A model generated the notes under the pieces. It was not told where the DNA came from. It saw only the letters and a program-made list of their open reading frames with translations, and made no database searches. Source: Streptomyces lichenis (GTDB taxonomy: Bacteria > Actinomycetota > Actinomycetes > Streptomycetales > Streptomycetaceae). From it: DNA of 64,000 bases. The stretch is from positions 124,001 through 188,000 of the forward strand of contig NZ_JALPTH010000014.1 in assembly GCF_023218175.1 (NCBI RefSeq). Direction: 5' to 3'. Each line of letters opens with the position of its first letter. Positions within the stretch are counted from its first letter, which is position 1. The translations under genes were made by a program, and so were the position numbers. This document shows positions 8,770 to 18,848 of the stretch, in pieces.

Positions 8770-10194
8770 TCACCAAGGGCTTCCCGCGCCGTGTTCGCGA
8801 CGATCGCGGCCTCGGTCTTCATGGCCAACCTCGACCTCTTCATCGTCAATGTGGCCCTCCCGGAGGTCGGCGACTCGTTCGGCGGCAGCGACCTCGGCTC
8901 CCTCTCCTGGGTCCTCAACGGCTACGCGATCGTCTTCGCGGCGCTCCTCGTGGTCGCCGGGCGCGTCGCCGACCGCTCCGGCCACAAGCCGGTCTTCCTG
9001 GCCGGACTGGCGGTGTTCACCCTCGCCTCGGTCGGCTGCGCGCTCGCGCCGAACGTCGGGACGCTGGTCGCGGCGCGGCTCGCGCAGGCCATCGGCGCGG
9101 CGCTGGTGATGCCGACCTCGCTCGCGCTGCTGCTCGCCACGACGGCACCGGAGAGACGCGCCGGAGCGGTGCGGGCCTGGGCGTCCATCGGCGGGATCGC
9201 CGCCGGACTCGGGCCGGTGGCCGGCGGGTTGCTGGTCGAGGTCGGTTGGCGCTGGGTGTTCCTGGTCAATGTGCCGGTGGGGATCGCGGCGTTCGCGCTC
9301 GGCCTCAGGGCGCTGCCGTCGCCCGGACGCGCCGGGGCGCGGAAGGCCCCGCTGCCCGACCTGTTCGGTGCCGTCCTCCTCACCGGGTCGATCGCCACGC
9401 TGGCGCTCGGCCTGGTGAAGGCCCCCGACTGGGGCTGGACCAGCGCCCGCACCCTCGGCGCCCTGGCCGCCGCGGTGCTGCTCGGCGCCTGGTTCGTGCT
9501 GCGCTCGGTCCGCCATCCCGTACCGATCGTGGAGCTGCCCCTGCTGCGCGTCCCCGCGTTCGCCTCCGCCGCGACCGCCCTGACGCTGTTCACCGTCGCG
9601 TTCGCCGGCATGCTGCTCGGCGCGGTGCTGTGGTGCCAGGGCGTGTGGGGCTACTCGGCTCTGCGCACCGGTCTCGCCATCGCGCCCGGCCCCCTGCTGG
9701 TGCCGGCGGTCGCGTTGCTGATCGGGCCCGTCGTCGCCCGATACGGTGCGGGCCGCGTCGCGCTGGCGGGAAACGTCCTGTTCGCGGGCGGCATCCTGTG
9801 GTGGGCCGCGGCGCTGGACACCGACCCGTCGTACGCGGCCTCGCTCCTGCCCGGCATGGTGCTGACCGGCCTCGGCGTCGGCCTGACGCTCCCGGTGCTG
9901 ACCGGCGCGTCGGCGGCCGCCCTGCCGCCGGCCCACTTCGCCACCGGGTCGGCCATCACCTCGATGGGCCGCCAGATCGGCGCGGTCCTCGGGGTCGCGA
10001 TCCTGGTCGGCATCCTCGGCACCCCGGCCCCCGGAGAGGTGGTCACCGCCTTCCGGCACGGCTGGTACGCGGTCGCCGCGGCGTCCCTGCTCGCCGCGTG
10101 CGCGACGGTCCCGCTCCTCCGCACACCGCGACCGGCCACCGCCACCGACTCGGCGGCCGACGACACCGGCGCCGCCAAGGCCGGCGCCGCCTGA
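8749..10194 (+). CDS. MFS drug exporter (DHA2, 14-TM type)
   Basis: 481 residues. The start MANLDLFIVNVALPEVG matches motif D1 of the 14-helix drug:H+ antiporter family, followed by GRVADRSGHKPVFLAG (motif A) and a motif C-like glycine-rich helix. Members expel antibiotics, dyes or endogenous metabolites. It is divergent from the HxlR regulator, its likely controller, and is followed by a terminator. ATG at 8749 gives the family-typical N-terminus. Confidence 0.9.
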   Translation: MTVGLSNSPRASRAVFATIAASVFMANLDLFIVNVALPEVGDSFGGSDLGSLSWVLNGYAIVFAALLVVAGRVADRSGHKPVFLAGLAVFTLASVGCALAPNVGTLVAARLAQAIGAALVMPTSLALLLATTAPERRAGAVRAWASIGGIAAGLGPVAGGLLVEVGWRWVFLVNVPVGIAAFALGLRALPSPGRAGARKAPLPDLFGAVLLTGSIATLALGLVKAPDWGWTSARTLGALAAAVLLGAWFVLRSVRHPVPIVELPLLRVPAFASAATALTLFTVAFAGMLLGAVLWCQGVWGYSALRTGLAIAPGPLLVPAVALLIGPVVARYGAGRVALAGNVLFAGGILWWAAALDTDPSYAASLLPGMVLTGLGVGLTLPVLTGASAAALPPAHFATGSAITSMGRQIGAVLGVAILVGILGTPAPGEVVTAFRHGWYAVAAASLLAACATVPLLRTPRPATATDSAADDTGAAKAGAA

Positions 10195-10198
10195 GCAC

Positions 10199-10229
10199 GA
10201 GCCCTGTCCGCCCCGGCCGGACAGGGCTC
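10199..10229 (+). terminator. Terminator hairpin after MFS gene
   Basis: Perfect 12-bp stem GAGCCCTGTCCG and its complement with a 7-base loop, five bases after the stop codon. Confidence 0.8.
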
Positions 10230-10275
10230 CCGCGGGCCGGGCGGGAGTTGACGGGCCACTCCTGGCGGCCGTTAT

Positions 10276-10307
10276 AGTGAACAGCGTTCACGTGAACGCT
10301 GTTCACT
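10276..10307. promoter_or_regulatory. Perfect 32-bp palindromic operator
   Basis: The half-site AGTGAACAGCGTTCAC is followed directly by its exact reverse complement. Each half also contains an internal GTGAAC...GTTCAC repeat, so the site can be read as two overlapping TetR-style operators. TATAGT (10274-10279), a plausible -10, overlaps the left edge, and the site ends 15 bases before the monooxygenase start. No TetR-family gene lies nearby. Confidence 0.85.
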
Positions 10308-10322
10308 AAGGTGGAGGAAGAT

Positions 10323-11843
10323 GTGACCACGGATGTGATCGTCGTCGGAGCGGGGCCGACCGGGCTGATGCTCGCCTGCGAGCTGGCGCTGGCAGGCGTC
10401 CGGCCGCTGATCGTCGAGCGCCGCCCGGAACCGCAGCGCGACTCCCGGGCCCTGACGCTGCATCCGCGCAGCGTCGAGCTGATGGACCTGCGGGGGCTGG
10501 CCCCCCGCTTCCTCGCGGCCGGCACCACCATGCCGGGCTGGCACTTCGCGGGCCTGAGGACCCGGCTGGACTTCACCGCCCTCGACAGCCGGCACGCCTA
10601 CACCCTGTTCATCGCCCAGGCCCGTACCGAGGCCCTGCTGGCGGAGCGGGCCGGGGAGCTGGGTGTCGAGATCCTGCGGGGGCACGAGACCGTCGACGTG
10701 CGCCAGGACGCCGCCGGGGTGGAGGTGGAGATACGCGGCCCCGGCGGACGGCGGACCCTCCGGGCGGCGTACGCGGTGGGGTGCGACGGCGGGCGCAGCC
10801 TGGTGCGCACGGCCGCGGGGATCGGCTTCCCGGGGACGGACGAGACGCTGACCGGGGTCCTCGGCGACTTCGAGACCCTGGACCGGGCCAACCCCGGGCT
10901 CCAGCGCGCGCAGGCCCGCGGGGTGCTGGTCGCGCCGCTGGAGGACGGGGCCACCCGGCTCGTCTACCTCGACCCCGCGCGGATGCGGGTCTCCTCCCGG
11001 GAGCCGGTGACGCTGGAGGAGTTCCGGACCTCGCTGACGGACATCTGCGGCTCCGACTGCGGGATCGGCCGACCGCGATGGCTCTCCCGCTTCGGCAACG
11101 CCAGCCGCGTCGCCGAACGGTACCGCGCGGGCCGGATCCTGCTGGCGGGCGACGCCGCCCATATCCACTTCCCCGCGGGCGGGCAGGGCCTCAACACCGG
11201 GTTGCAGGACGCCGCCAACCTGGGCTGGCGGCTGGCGGCCGAGGTCAACGGCTGGGCGCCGCCCGGGCTGCTCGACGGCTATGACGCCGAGCGCCGGCCG
11301 GTGGGTGCGGCGGTCGTGGAGAACACCGAGGTCCAGACCCTGCTGGCGGAACTGCTCCTCGTACCGCGGTACGCGGGGCCCGGCGCCGCGCTGCGCCGCA
11401 TGCTCGACGAGTTCCTGAACGTCTCCGAGGTCAACCGGAACCTGGCCGCCCAGGTGTCCGCCCTCGGCACCGCCTACCCCGCCCGCCACCCGGACGCCGA
11501 TCCGCTGGAGGGGCGGCGGATGCCGGACGTCGGCCTCACCGCCGCGGGGTCGTCCGCCGGCCGGGTCTACGAACTGGCCGGCCGCGGCCGTTTCCTGCTG
11601 CTGGACTTCGCCGGGGACGAGGCGCTTCCGCCCGCCGTCGCGGCCGGGTGGAGCGGACGCGTCGAGGCCGTGGCGGTGACCGAGTGGGACCCCCATCGCG
11701 AACTGGCGGGCGCGGCCGAGGTGCTGGTGCGCCCCGACGGCCATGTCGCCTGGGCGAGCCGGACCGGTGACACGGCCGTGCGGCGGGCCGAGCGCACCCG
11801 GGCCCTGACCGCGTGGGCGGGCGCCCCCGGCACGGGGAGCTGA
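10323..11843 (+). CDS. FAD-dependent aromatic monooxygenase
   Basis: 506 residues. The dinucleotide-binding GxGxxG is in DVIVVGAGPTGLMLACELALAG, the DG motif in VGCDGGRSLVRTAAGI, and the GD motif in GRILLAGDAAHIHFPAGGQGLNTGLQDAANLGWRLA. This is the class A flavin hydroxylase pattern of the PheA/TetX/rifampicin monooxygenase group, with a C-terminal thioredoxin-like domain. Likely roles are antibiotic inactivation or aromatic tailoring. GTG at 10323 is chosen because GGAGG lies just upstream and the nucleotide-binding strand follows at once. It is probably induced by a TetR-type ligand through the 32-bp palindrome. Confidence 0.9.
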   Translation: MTTDVIVVGAGPTGLMLACELALAGVRPLIVERRPEPQRDSRALTLHPRSVELMDLRGLAPRFLAAGTTMPGWHFAGLRTRLDFTALDSRHAYTLFIAQARTEALLAERAGELGVEILRGHETVDVRQDAAGVEVEIRGPGGRRTLRAAYAVGCDGGRSLVRTAAGIGFPGTDETLTGVLGDFETLDRANPGLQRAQARGVLVAPLEDGATRLVYLDPARMRVSSREPVTLEEFRTSLTDICGSDCGIGRPRWLSRFGNASRVAERYRAGRILLAGDAAHIHFPAGGQGLNTGLQDAANLGWRLAAEVNGWAPPGLLDGYDAERRPVGAAVVENTEVQTLLAELLLVPRYAGPGAALRRMLDEFLNVSEVNRNLAAQVSALGTAYPARHPDADPLEGRRMPDVGLTAAGSSAGRVYELAGRGRFLLLDFAGDEALPPAVAAGWSGRVEAVAVTEWDPHRELAGAAEVLVRPDGHVAWASRTGDTAVRRAERTRALTAWAGAPGTGS

Positions 11844-11853
11844 GTCCTCCGCG

Positions 11854-11891
11854 GTCGCCGCCCCGCCCGCCCTCGGCGGTGGGGCGGCGAC
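11854..11891. terminator. Bidirectional terminator hairpin
   Basis: An 11-bp perfect stem (GTCGCCGCCCC and its complement, 16-base loop) lies between the convergent monooxygenase and hydrolase genes. Confidence 0.75.
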
Positions 11892-11903
11892 CCGGGATGA
11901 CCG

Positions 11904-13199
11904 CTACCGGCCCGCGTCGTACTCGGTGGTGACGGTGGAGGCCGGTTCCCCCGGGAAGGGGCGCTCGCCGGTGAGCAGGGGGTGGCGGTCGGTGCGGTCC
12001 TGGAGGAAGCGCTCGAAGAAGGCGGTCACCCGGTTGACGGTGATCTGCCGCTGTGCGCGTTCGGCCAGCCGCGGCTGGTCCTGCTGGGGGTGGTCGGTGC
12101 CCGCGTACTGGGACTGGCAGGTGCCGGGCGCGGTTCCCGGCAGGGCGTCGTCGCGGGAGGCGACCTGACCGCCGCTGGGGGACCACTGGCGGTTGTAGAA
12201 GTTGTGATTGCCGCCGGTGAGCGTGTAGTCGAAGATGGGTGCCCGGTTGGCGGCGCGGTTGTGCTCGAAGTACAGACCGCTGTTGACCTGGTCGCAGGTG
12301 CCCCACATCACGGCGAACGGTGTCCGGGTGACCGGTTGCTCGTCCCAGGTGCCGGTGGGGGCGAGGGCGAAGGCGGCCTTGATGCGGACCCCGGCCGGCC
12401 ACGTGGCGCGCGAGGAGTCGGCGACCTCCTGCATGACGCCGCCGCCTCCCATGGAGTGGCCGAGGAGGCCGACCTGGCCCATGTCCACCGTGCCGCGGAA
12501 GCCGGCCGCGACCGGGGCTCCGGTGCGTGTGTCGGTGAGGGCGCCGCGCAGCGGGCCGGTGCCCGAGCGGGCGAGGGTCTGCCACATCCGCAGGTGCCGG
12601 TCGAGCAGGGCGGCACGCGCCTGGTAGACGGTGTCGGCCTGTCCGGAGTCGGTGGCGTTGATGCCGTTGGTCCCCACCGAGACGACCACGAACCCCCGGC
12701 GGGCCAGTTCGCGCGCCAGATAGTCGTATCCGGCGCTGCTGGGGATCGGGGCGGTGCCGTGCGCGCAGGGCCAGGCCCACAACCGTGCCGACGTCCGCTC
12801 GATGATCGCCTGCTGGCGGGCGGCCTCGGCCTCGTCGCCCTGCTCCAGGGCGCGGTCGCGGGCCTTGAGCGCGGCGGCGTTCTCGGCCGCGGCCGCGGCG
12901 TCGGCACAGGTGTCCCAGTGGCCGTGCTGCATGACGACCAGCGGGTGACGGCCGGTACCCAGACGGGCGGGGTAGTACACGTCCGCCGCCAGTTCGGCGC
13001 GGCCCACGTAGCCGAGCGAGGCCGGGGGCTGGAACGCCTGGTCGCCGAGGTCGTAGCGAGCCGTCCGGACGGTGTCGGCGGCGGTCGGTGCGGCGGGCCG
13101 CGGCTCGGGCGGGGCGATGGGGACGGCGTACGCCGGGACGGCGGGGACGGAGAGCCCGAGGGCGCAGGCGAGGACGGTCAACCGGGCGGTGATCTTCAT
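11904..13199 (-). CDS. Secreted alpha/beta hydrolase
   Basis: 431 residues. The N-terminus MKITARLTVLACALGLSVP followed by AVPAYA is a Sec signal peptide with cleavage near residue 26. The nucleophile elbow is GHSMGGGG, preceded by VVMQHGHWD, the oxyanion region of the platelet-activating-factor acetylhydrolase/chlorophyllase-like group. Several cysteines (e.g. TCADA, WPCAHG, GTCDQVN) could form disulfides in the secreted protein. The substrate is probably an ester or lipid and is not predictable here. The gene is divergent from a histidine kinase gene across a 314-base gap. Confidence 0.85.
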   Translation of the reverse strand: MKITARLTVLACALGLSVPAVPAYAVPIAPPEPRPAAPTAADTVRTARYDLGDQAFQPPASLGYVGRAELAADVYYPARLGTGRHPLVVMQHGHWDTCADAAAAAENAAALKARDRALEQGDEAEAARQQAIIERTSARLWAWPCAHGTAPIPSSAGYDYLARELARRGFVVVSVGTNGINATDSGQADTVYQARAALLDRHLRMWQTLARSGTGPLRGALTDTRTGAPVAAGFRGTVDMGQVGLLGHSMGGGGVMQEVADSSRATWPAGVRIKAAFALAPTGTWDEQPVTRTPFAVMWGTCDQVNSGLYFEHNRAANRAPIFDYTLTGGNHNFYNRQWSPSGGQVASRDDALPGTAPGTCQSQYAGTDHPQQDQPRLAERAQRQITVNRVTAFFERFLQDRTDRHPLLTGERPFPGEPASTVTTEYDAGR

Positions 13200-13513
13200 G
13201 GAGTGGACCTGTCGTGAGGGAGTACGGGAGCGTGGCCGGGGGCCGCCACGGGTGCGGGGACATGGCGTCCCCTCACCTGGCCGGTGAGCCGCGGGCCCCG
13301 GGGGGCGCTGTCACAGCGACAGACGTGCGGACGGGGCCGGGGTTGCGGGTCCAGCCGCTCCTCTCGCCCCGCCGCCCGGTGACATGGGTCACAACGAGCC
13401 GGGCGCCCTGGCGCTTGTTCGGCCCCTCCCCCCTCCCCGGGGTGACTTTCGTCGTCGCCGGTCGCGACGGACGGCCGATGCGGCGGGCGGCACCGGACCT
13501 CTAGCGTGGCGGT
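13200..13513. other. Divergent promoter region, hydrolase/kinase
   Basis: 314 bases between the divergent hydrolase and histidine kinase genes. No gene is supported, and I see no clear palindrome. It presumably carries both promoters. Confidence 0.5.
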
Positions 13514-15358
13514 GTGACTCGTACGCGCCCCGCACACCCCGTACCACCGACGGGCCGGCCCCCGGTCCCGCGGACGTCTTCCGTGTACCGGTGGCTGACC
13601 GCCTCGGTCCGGGGCCTCGCCCGCCCCGGGATGTGGTCCGTGCGGCGGATGGTGGGAGAAGCGCTGCTGGCCGCGGGGTCGGGGCTGCCGGCGGCCGGGC
13701 TGGACCTCTGGGCCGACGGCGGCACCGCCCGGGCCGTCGCCGTGGGGCTGGCGGCGGGGACGCTGTCGGTGCTGCGCCGCTTCCTGCCCGCGACGGTGCT
13801 GCTCGCGGTCGTCACCGGAAGCCTGTTCCTGGACGGGCTCGCCGTACTGCTCCCCGTCGTGGCCTGGTCGGCCGGGCGGCGCGTCGACCGGGCGGGGCGG
13901 GCCCTGGGCGTCTTCGCCGCGGCCTGCGCGGTCAGCGTCGCCGACGGTCTGCTGGAGCAGTTCCCGCGCCCTTCCGTCTCGTACGCCGTGTTCACCCTCC
14001 TCGTCACCCTGGCGGTGGTCGTGGTCCCCGGTCTGGCCGGACGCCACTGGTCGCAGCGCCGTACGCTGACCGGCACCCTCCGGGAGTACCACGACCAGCT
14101 GCTGCGGGAGAGCAGGATGCTGGCCGACCAGGCCCGGCTGCGGGAGCGGCAGCGCATCGCGCGGGACATGCACGACAGCCTGGGCCACCAGCTGGTGCTG
14201 ATCTCGGTGCAGGCCGGAGCGCTGGAGGTGGATCGCGAGGCGACCGAGCGCCAGCGCGGGGCGGCGGGGGTGCTGCGGGAGGCCTCGGTGGCCGCCATGC
14301 GCGAACTGCGGGAGGTGGTGGGGCTGCTGCGGGAGGACGCCGGAGCGGCCGGGGACCACGACCCCCCGGAGCCGTCCGCCGCACCGGAGGCCGCCGGTCA
14401 GCCGGGGCCCGGTGCGTCCGCGCCGCCCGGGGTGGCGGGCATCGAGGGGCTGGTGGCGGCGTCCCGGGACGCCGGTGCCACGGTGGTGCTGCGCCGGTAC
14501 GGCGGTCCGCGTCCGCTTCCCCCGGCCGCCGGCCACGCGGCGTACCGCGTGGTCCAGGAAGGGCTGACCAACGCCCACAAGCACGCTCCCGGCGCCCCGA
14601 TCACCGTGGAGCTGCGCCATGAACCGGACGCGCTGGTGGTGGCGGTCGTCAACGGTCCCGCGCCGCGGACGGCGGGCCCCGGCGGAGTCGGCTGGGCGGT
14701 GAGCGGCGGGCGGGGGCTGACCGGGCTGGCGGAGCGGACCCGGCTCGCCGGCGGCATGGTGCGTGCCGAGCCCACCGCGGAGGGCGGCTTCCGGGTGGCG
14801 GGCGTCCTGCCCTACGCCCCGGCTGTGGAGCACGGCTCCACCGATCCGGCGGAGACCGCGGCCACGACTTTCGTCCACGCGGCGGACGACCTTCGCGAGC
14901 AGCCCCGGACGGCCCCGCCCGGCGAGGCTGGGGCGGTCAGCGACTGGGACCAGATGTCGAAGGAAGTGACCCGGGTGATGCGCAGGAGCAGTCGTAGGAG
15001 TGGCGTGGCCATAGGCTGCGGTGTGGCCGTACTGGCCGCGCTGCTGGTGGGGTTCGCCGCGGTCGTGGGATACGTCTACTTCAGCGGCGAGGCCGGCAAG
15101 GCCATGATCGACAAGAAGAAGTACGACTCGGTGCGGGTAGGCGAGCCCGAGGACGAGGTGCGCGGGAAGCTGCCGGACGGGAAGTCGTTCCTGACCGTCG
15201 GCCTGGACGAGGGGGCGCCTCCCCAGCCGGCCGGGGCGACGTGCCTGAGCCTGAACTCGACGGAGGAGGCGAGCAGCTGGAGCAAGTCCCCGGTCTTCCG
15301 GTTCTGCTTCAAGGACGGCCGGCTGGTCGAGAAGAAGGCCTTCGAAGCTAAACTGTGA
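13514..15358 (+). CDS. NarL-type sensor kinase with extra C-terminal TM domain
   Basis: 614 residues. Several N-terminal membrane helices (about 47-175) are followed by a HisKA_3 dimerisation helix RQRIARDMHDSLGHQL with phospho-His at about 220, and an HATPase_c domain ending near residue 435. An extra tail follows: a linker, a basic stretch RRSSRRSG, one membrane helix (about 495-520), and some 95 residues predicted to lie outside the cell, with two cysteines. Such kinases normally end after the ATPase domain, so this looks like a fusion of a kinase with a small membrane-anchored protein. It pairs with the response regulator gene that follows. Confidence 0.88.
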   Translation: MTRTRPAHPVPPTGRPPVPRTSSVYRWLTASVRGLARPGMWSVRRMVGEALLAAGSGLPAAGLDLWADGGTARAVAVGLAAGTLSVLRRFLPATVLLAVVTGSLFLDGLAVLLPVVAWSAGRRVDRAGRALGVFAAACAVSVADGLLEQFPRPSVSYAVFTLLVTLAVVVVPGLAGRHWSQRRTLTGTLREYHDQLLRESRMLADQARLRERQRIARDMHDSLGHQLVLISVQAGALEVDREATERQRGAAGVLREASVAAMRELREVVGLLREDAGAAGDHDPPEPSAAPEAAGQPGPGASAPPGVAGIEGLVAASRDAGATVVLRRYGGPRPLPPAAGHAAYRVVQEGLTNAHKHAPGAPITVELRHEPDALVVAVVNGPAPRTAGPGGVGWAVSGGRGLTGLAERTRLAGGMVRAEPTAEGGFRVAGVLPYAPAVEHGSTDPAETAATTFVHAADDLREQPRTAPPGEAGAVSDWDQMSKEVTRVMRRSSRRSGVAIGCGVAVLAALLVGFAAVVGYVYFSGEAGKAMIDKKKYDSVRVGEPEDEVRGKLPDGKSFLTVGLDEGAPPQPAGATCLSLNSTEEASSWSKSPVFRFCFKDGRLVEKKAFEAKL

Positions 15359-15423
15359 GTGCTTCCGGAAGCCCGCCCGCCAGATCGGGGGCGGGTTCCG
15401 TACCGAACCAAGCGGGGAGAGTC

Positions 15424-16101
15424 GTGATCAGGGTCCTCGTCACCGACGACGAGCCGCTCATCCGGGCCGGTATCCGGATGATCCTCTCCTCCTGCGACGA
15501 GATCGATGTCGTCGCGGAGGCGGCCGACGGCCGCGAGGCGGTGGACCTGGCCCGCGAGCTGCGGGTGGACGTCGCCCTGCTGGACATCCAGATGCCGGTC
15601 ATGGACGGTCTGACGGCGCTGGCCGAGCTGCGCCGCACCGCGCCCGAGGTGCGGGTGCTGATCCTGACGACGTTCGGGGAGCAGCGGAACGTGCTGCGCG
15701 CACTGACCGAGGGCGGCGCGGGCTTCCTGCTGAAGGACTCCGCGCCGCCGGAGCTGATTAGCGCCGTGCGGGCCGCGGCGGCCGGCGAGGCGTACCTCTC
15801 CCCCGCCACCACCCGCCAGGTCGTGGACCTGCTGGCCTCCGGCGACACCGCGCGCCGCGCCGAACGGGCCCGCGGCCTGCTCGGGCGGCTGAGCGACCGC
15901 GAGCGGGAGGTGCTCGCCCTGCTCGGGGAGGGGCTGTCCAACGCGGACGTCGGCCGCCGGATCCATATGAGCGAGGGCACGATCAAGTCCTACGTCAGCC
16001 GCATCCTGGCCAAGCTGGACTGCGAGAACCGCGTGCAGGCCGCGCTGCTGGCCCGGGACGCCGGCCTGCGGAGCGACACCCCCGACCGCCCAGGACCCTG
16101 A
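15424..16101 (+). CDS. NarL/LuxR-type response regulator
   Basis: 225 residues. The receiver domain has acidic residues TDDEP, phospho-Asp in ALLDIQMPVMDG, and a conserved Lys in LLKDSAP. The LuxR helix-turn-helix is LSDREREVLALLGEGLSNADVGRRIHMSEGTIKSYVSRILAKL. It follows the kinase gene by 65 bases and is its partner. GTG at 15424 is chosen because the first beta strand of the receiver starts there and a GGGGAGAG site precedes it. Confidence 0.93.
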   Translation: MIRVLVTDDEPLIRAGIRMILSSCDEIDVVAEAADGREAVDLARELRVDVALLDIQMPVMDGLTALAELRRTAPEVRVLILTTFGEQRNVLRALTEGGAGFLLKDSAPPELISAVRAAAAGEAYLSPATTRQVVDLLASGDTARRAERARGLLGRLSDREREVLALLGEGLSNADVGRRIHMSEGTIKSYVSRILAKLDCENRVQAALLARDAGLRSDTPDRPGP

Positions 16102-16130
16102 GGCCGGCCGCCGGCCCGGGGCGGATGGGA

Positions 16131-16622
16131 CTACTGCGCCTCGTCCGCGGGGGCCGCGCGGCCGAGGTCGGTCAGGATGTGCTCCAGCCAGCCCACGTGG
16201 GCGAGGAGGGCCCGCTCCCTGCCGTGGTGCACATGGTCCAGGATCACCGCCATCCTCGGGGGGTCCACCGTCGGAAGCCAGGGCTCGTCCCTCCGGTCGC
16301 GCGCGCGGAATCGCTGCAACTGCTCCCGGCGAGCTGCCAGTTCCACCGGGGGTTCGTACGGCTCGGCCAGGCGGGCGCGCAGGACGCGTTCGCCCTCCTC
16401 CGTCGCCTGGTACACCTTGGCGTCCGGCCGCCCCGCGGTCCGCTCCACCCGGTAGGCCACCCAGCCGTCCGCCGCCATCCGCGAGAGGGTGCGGTAGATC
16501 TGGCTCTGCTGCCCGGGCAGCCCGGTCATCCGCCCCAGCTCGCTGCCGAGCCATCGCTTGAGGTCGTAACCGGTGCAGGGCCGCATCGCCACGAACCCGA
16601 GCAGGACGTGCTCGAACTTCAC
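16131..16622 (-). CDS. PadR-family transcriptional regulator
   Basis: 163 residues from the GTG at 16622. The N-terminus KFEHVLLGFVAMRPCTGYDLKRWLGSELGRMTGLPGQQSQIYRTLSRMAADGWV is the PadR winged helix, followed by the VirR-like alpha-helical C-terminal domain. An in-frame GTG at 16661 would add 13 residues and overlap the palindrome at 16653-16672, so I prefer the shorter start. It is divergent from the carboxylesterase pseudogene, its probable former target. Confidence 0.88.
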   Translation of the reverse strand: MKFEHVLLGFVAMRPCTGYDLKRWLGSELGRMTGLPGQQSQIYRTLSRMAADGWVAYRVERTAGRPDAKVYQATEEGERVLRARLAEPYEPPVELAARREQLQRFRARDRRDEPWLPTVDPPRMAVILDHVHHGRERALLAHVGWLEHILTDLGRAAPADEAQ

Positions 16623-16652
16623 TCTTCTCGTCTCCCACCAGTCCGGATGCCG

Positions 16653-16670
16653 ATAGGGCACTAGTCACCT

Positions 16671-16672
<2 letters not shown>
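16653..16672. promoter_or_regulatory. Candidate PadR operator
   Basis: The inverted repeat ATAGG-N2-ACTAGT-N2-CCTAT, palindromic at 16 of 20 positions, lies between the divergent PadR gene and the esterase pseudogene. CACCTATG recurs at 16667 and about 16682. Autoregulation by PadR is inference. Confidence 0.5.
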
Positions 16673-18151
<1,479 letters not shown>

Positions 18152-18175
18152 CGTCCGGACGCCGGACGTACGGAA

Positions 18176-18206
18176 CCGGGGGCGGGCCATCACGGCCCGC
18201 CCCCGG
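18176..18206 (+). terminator. Terminator hairpin after esterase
   Basis: Perfect 13-bp stem CCGGGGGCGGGCC and its complement with a 5-base loop, between the convergent esterase remnant and cyanase gene. Confidence 0.75.
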
Positions 18207-18321
18207 CGACTTCCCGCCGGCGCCCCGGCGGGAAGGGTCGGCCGCGCACCCGCGGGGGTGCTCCGGTCACCACCGGCCGGCTCGCCGGCGTCGCGCGGCG
18301 GGCTCGGGCGGTCGCGGTGGC

Positions 18322-18792
18322 TCAGAAGGGCTTGGTGGGGAGGTACTTGCCGTCCAGGGTGATGACGGCGCGCTCGCCGCCCTCGGGGTCGGCGACCTTC
18401 CTCACGTCGAGCTTGAAGTTGATCGCGGAGATGATGCCGTCGCCCAGCTGCTCGTGCACCAGGGCCTTGAGCGTGGTGCCGTAGACCTGGAGCATCTCGT
18501 AGAAGCGGTAGATGGTCGGGTCGGTCGGCACGCGGTCGGGGATCGAGCCGCGGGTCGGGATGGTCTGGAGCGTCAGCGCGTCGTCGGCGTCCAGGCCGAG
18601 GAGTTCGGTGACGGCCTGGGCCGAGGCCTCGGGCAGCGGGTGCTGACCGAGTACGGCGGCGGTGACGAAGGCGACCGACAGGCCGGCGGCGTCGGCGACC
18701 TGCTGCCAGGTCAGGTCCTTGCGGATCTTGGCGTCGACGGCCTTGGTGGCCAGGGCCTGGCGGGCGGTGTTGTCGAACTGGGCGTGCACCAT
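18322..18792 (-). CDS. cynS: Cyanase
   Basis: 156 residues, the same length as the E. coli enzyme. The catalytic residues Arg96, Glu99 and Ser122 fall at exactly those positions (TIYRFYEML and GIISAINF). Cyanase converts cyanate and bicarbonate to CO2 and ammonia via carbamate, in a cytoplasmic homodecamer. An N-terminal helical domain precedes the catalytic domain. It lies 56 bases after the carbonic anhydrase gene on the same strand, a cynTS-like operon. ATG at 18792 follows GGAAGA. Confidence 0.96.
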   Translation of the reverse strand: MVHAQFDNTARQALATKAVDAKIRKDLTWQQVADAAGLSVAFVTAAVLGQHPLPEASAQAVTELLGLDADDALTLQTIPTRGSIPDRVPTDPTIYRFYEMLQVYGTTLKALVHEQLGDGIISAINFKLDVRKVADPEGGERAVITLDGKYLPTKPF

Positions 18793-18848
18793 GAGACGGG
18801 TCTTCCTTCGGGGGAGGGAGGGATGAGGAGAGTGAGGGGAGGGCAGGG

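Noticed and set aside
16623..16661. Upstream GTG start for the PadR gene
   Set aside because: It would place the candidate operator inside the coding sequence and add residues not seen at the start of PadR proteins.
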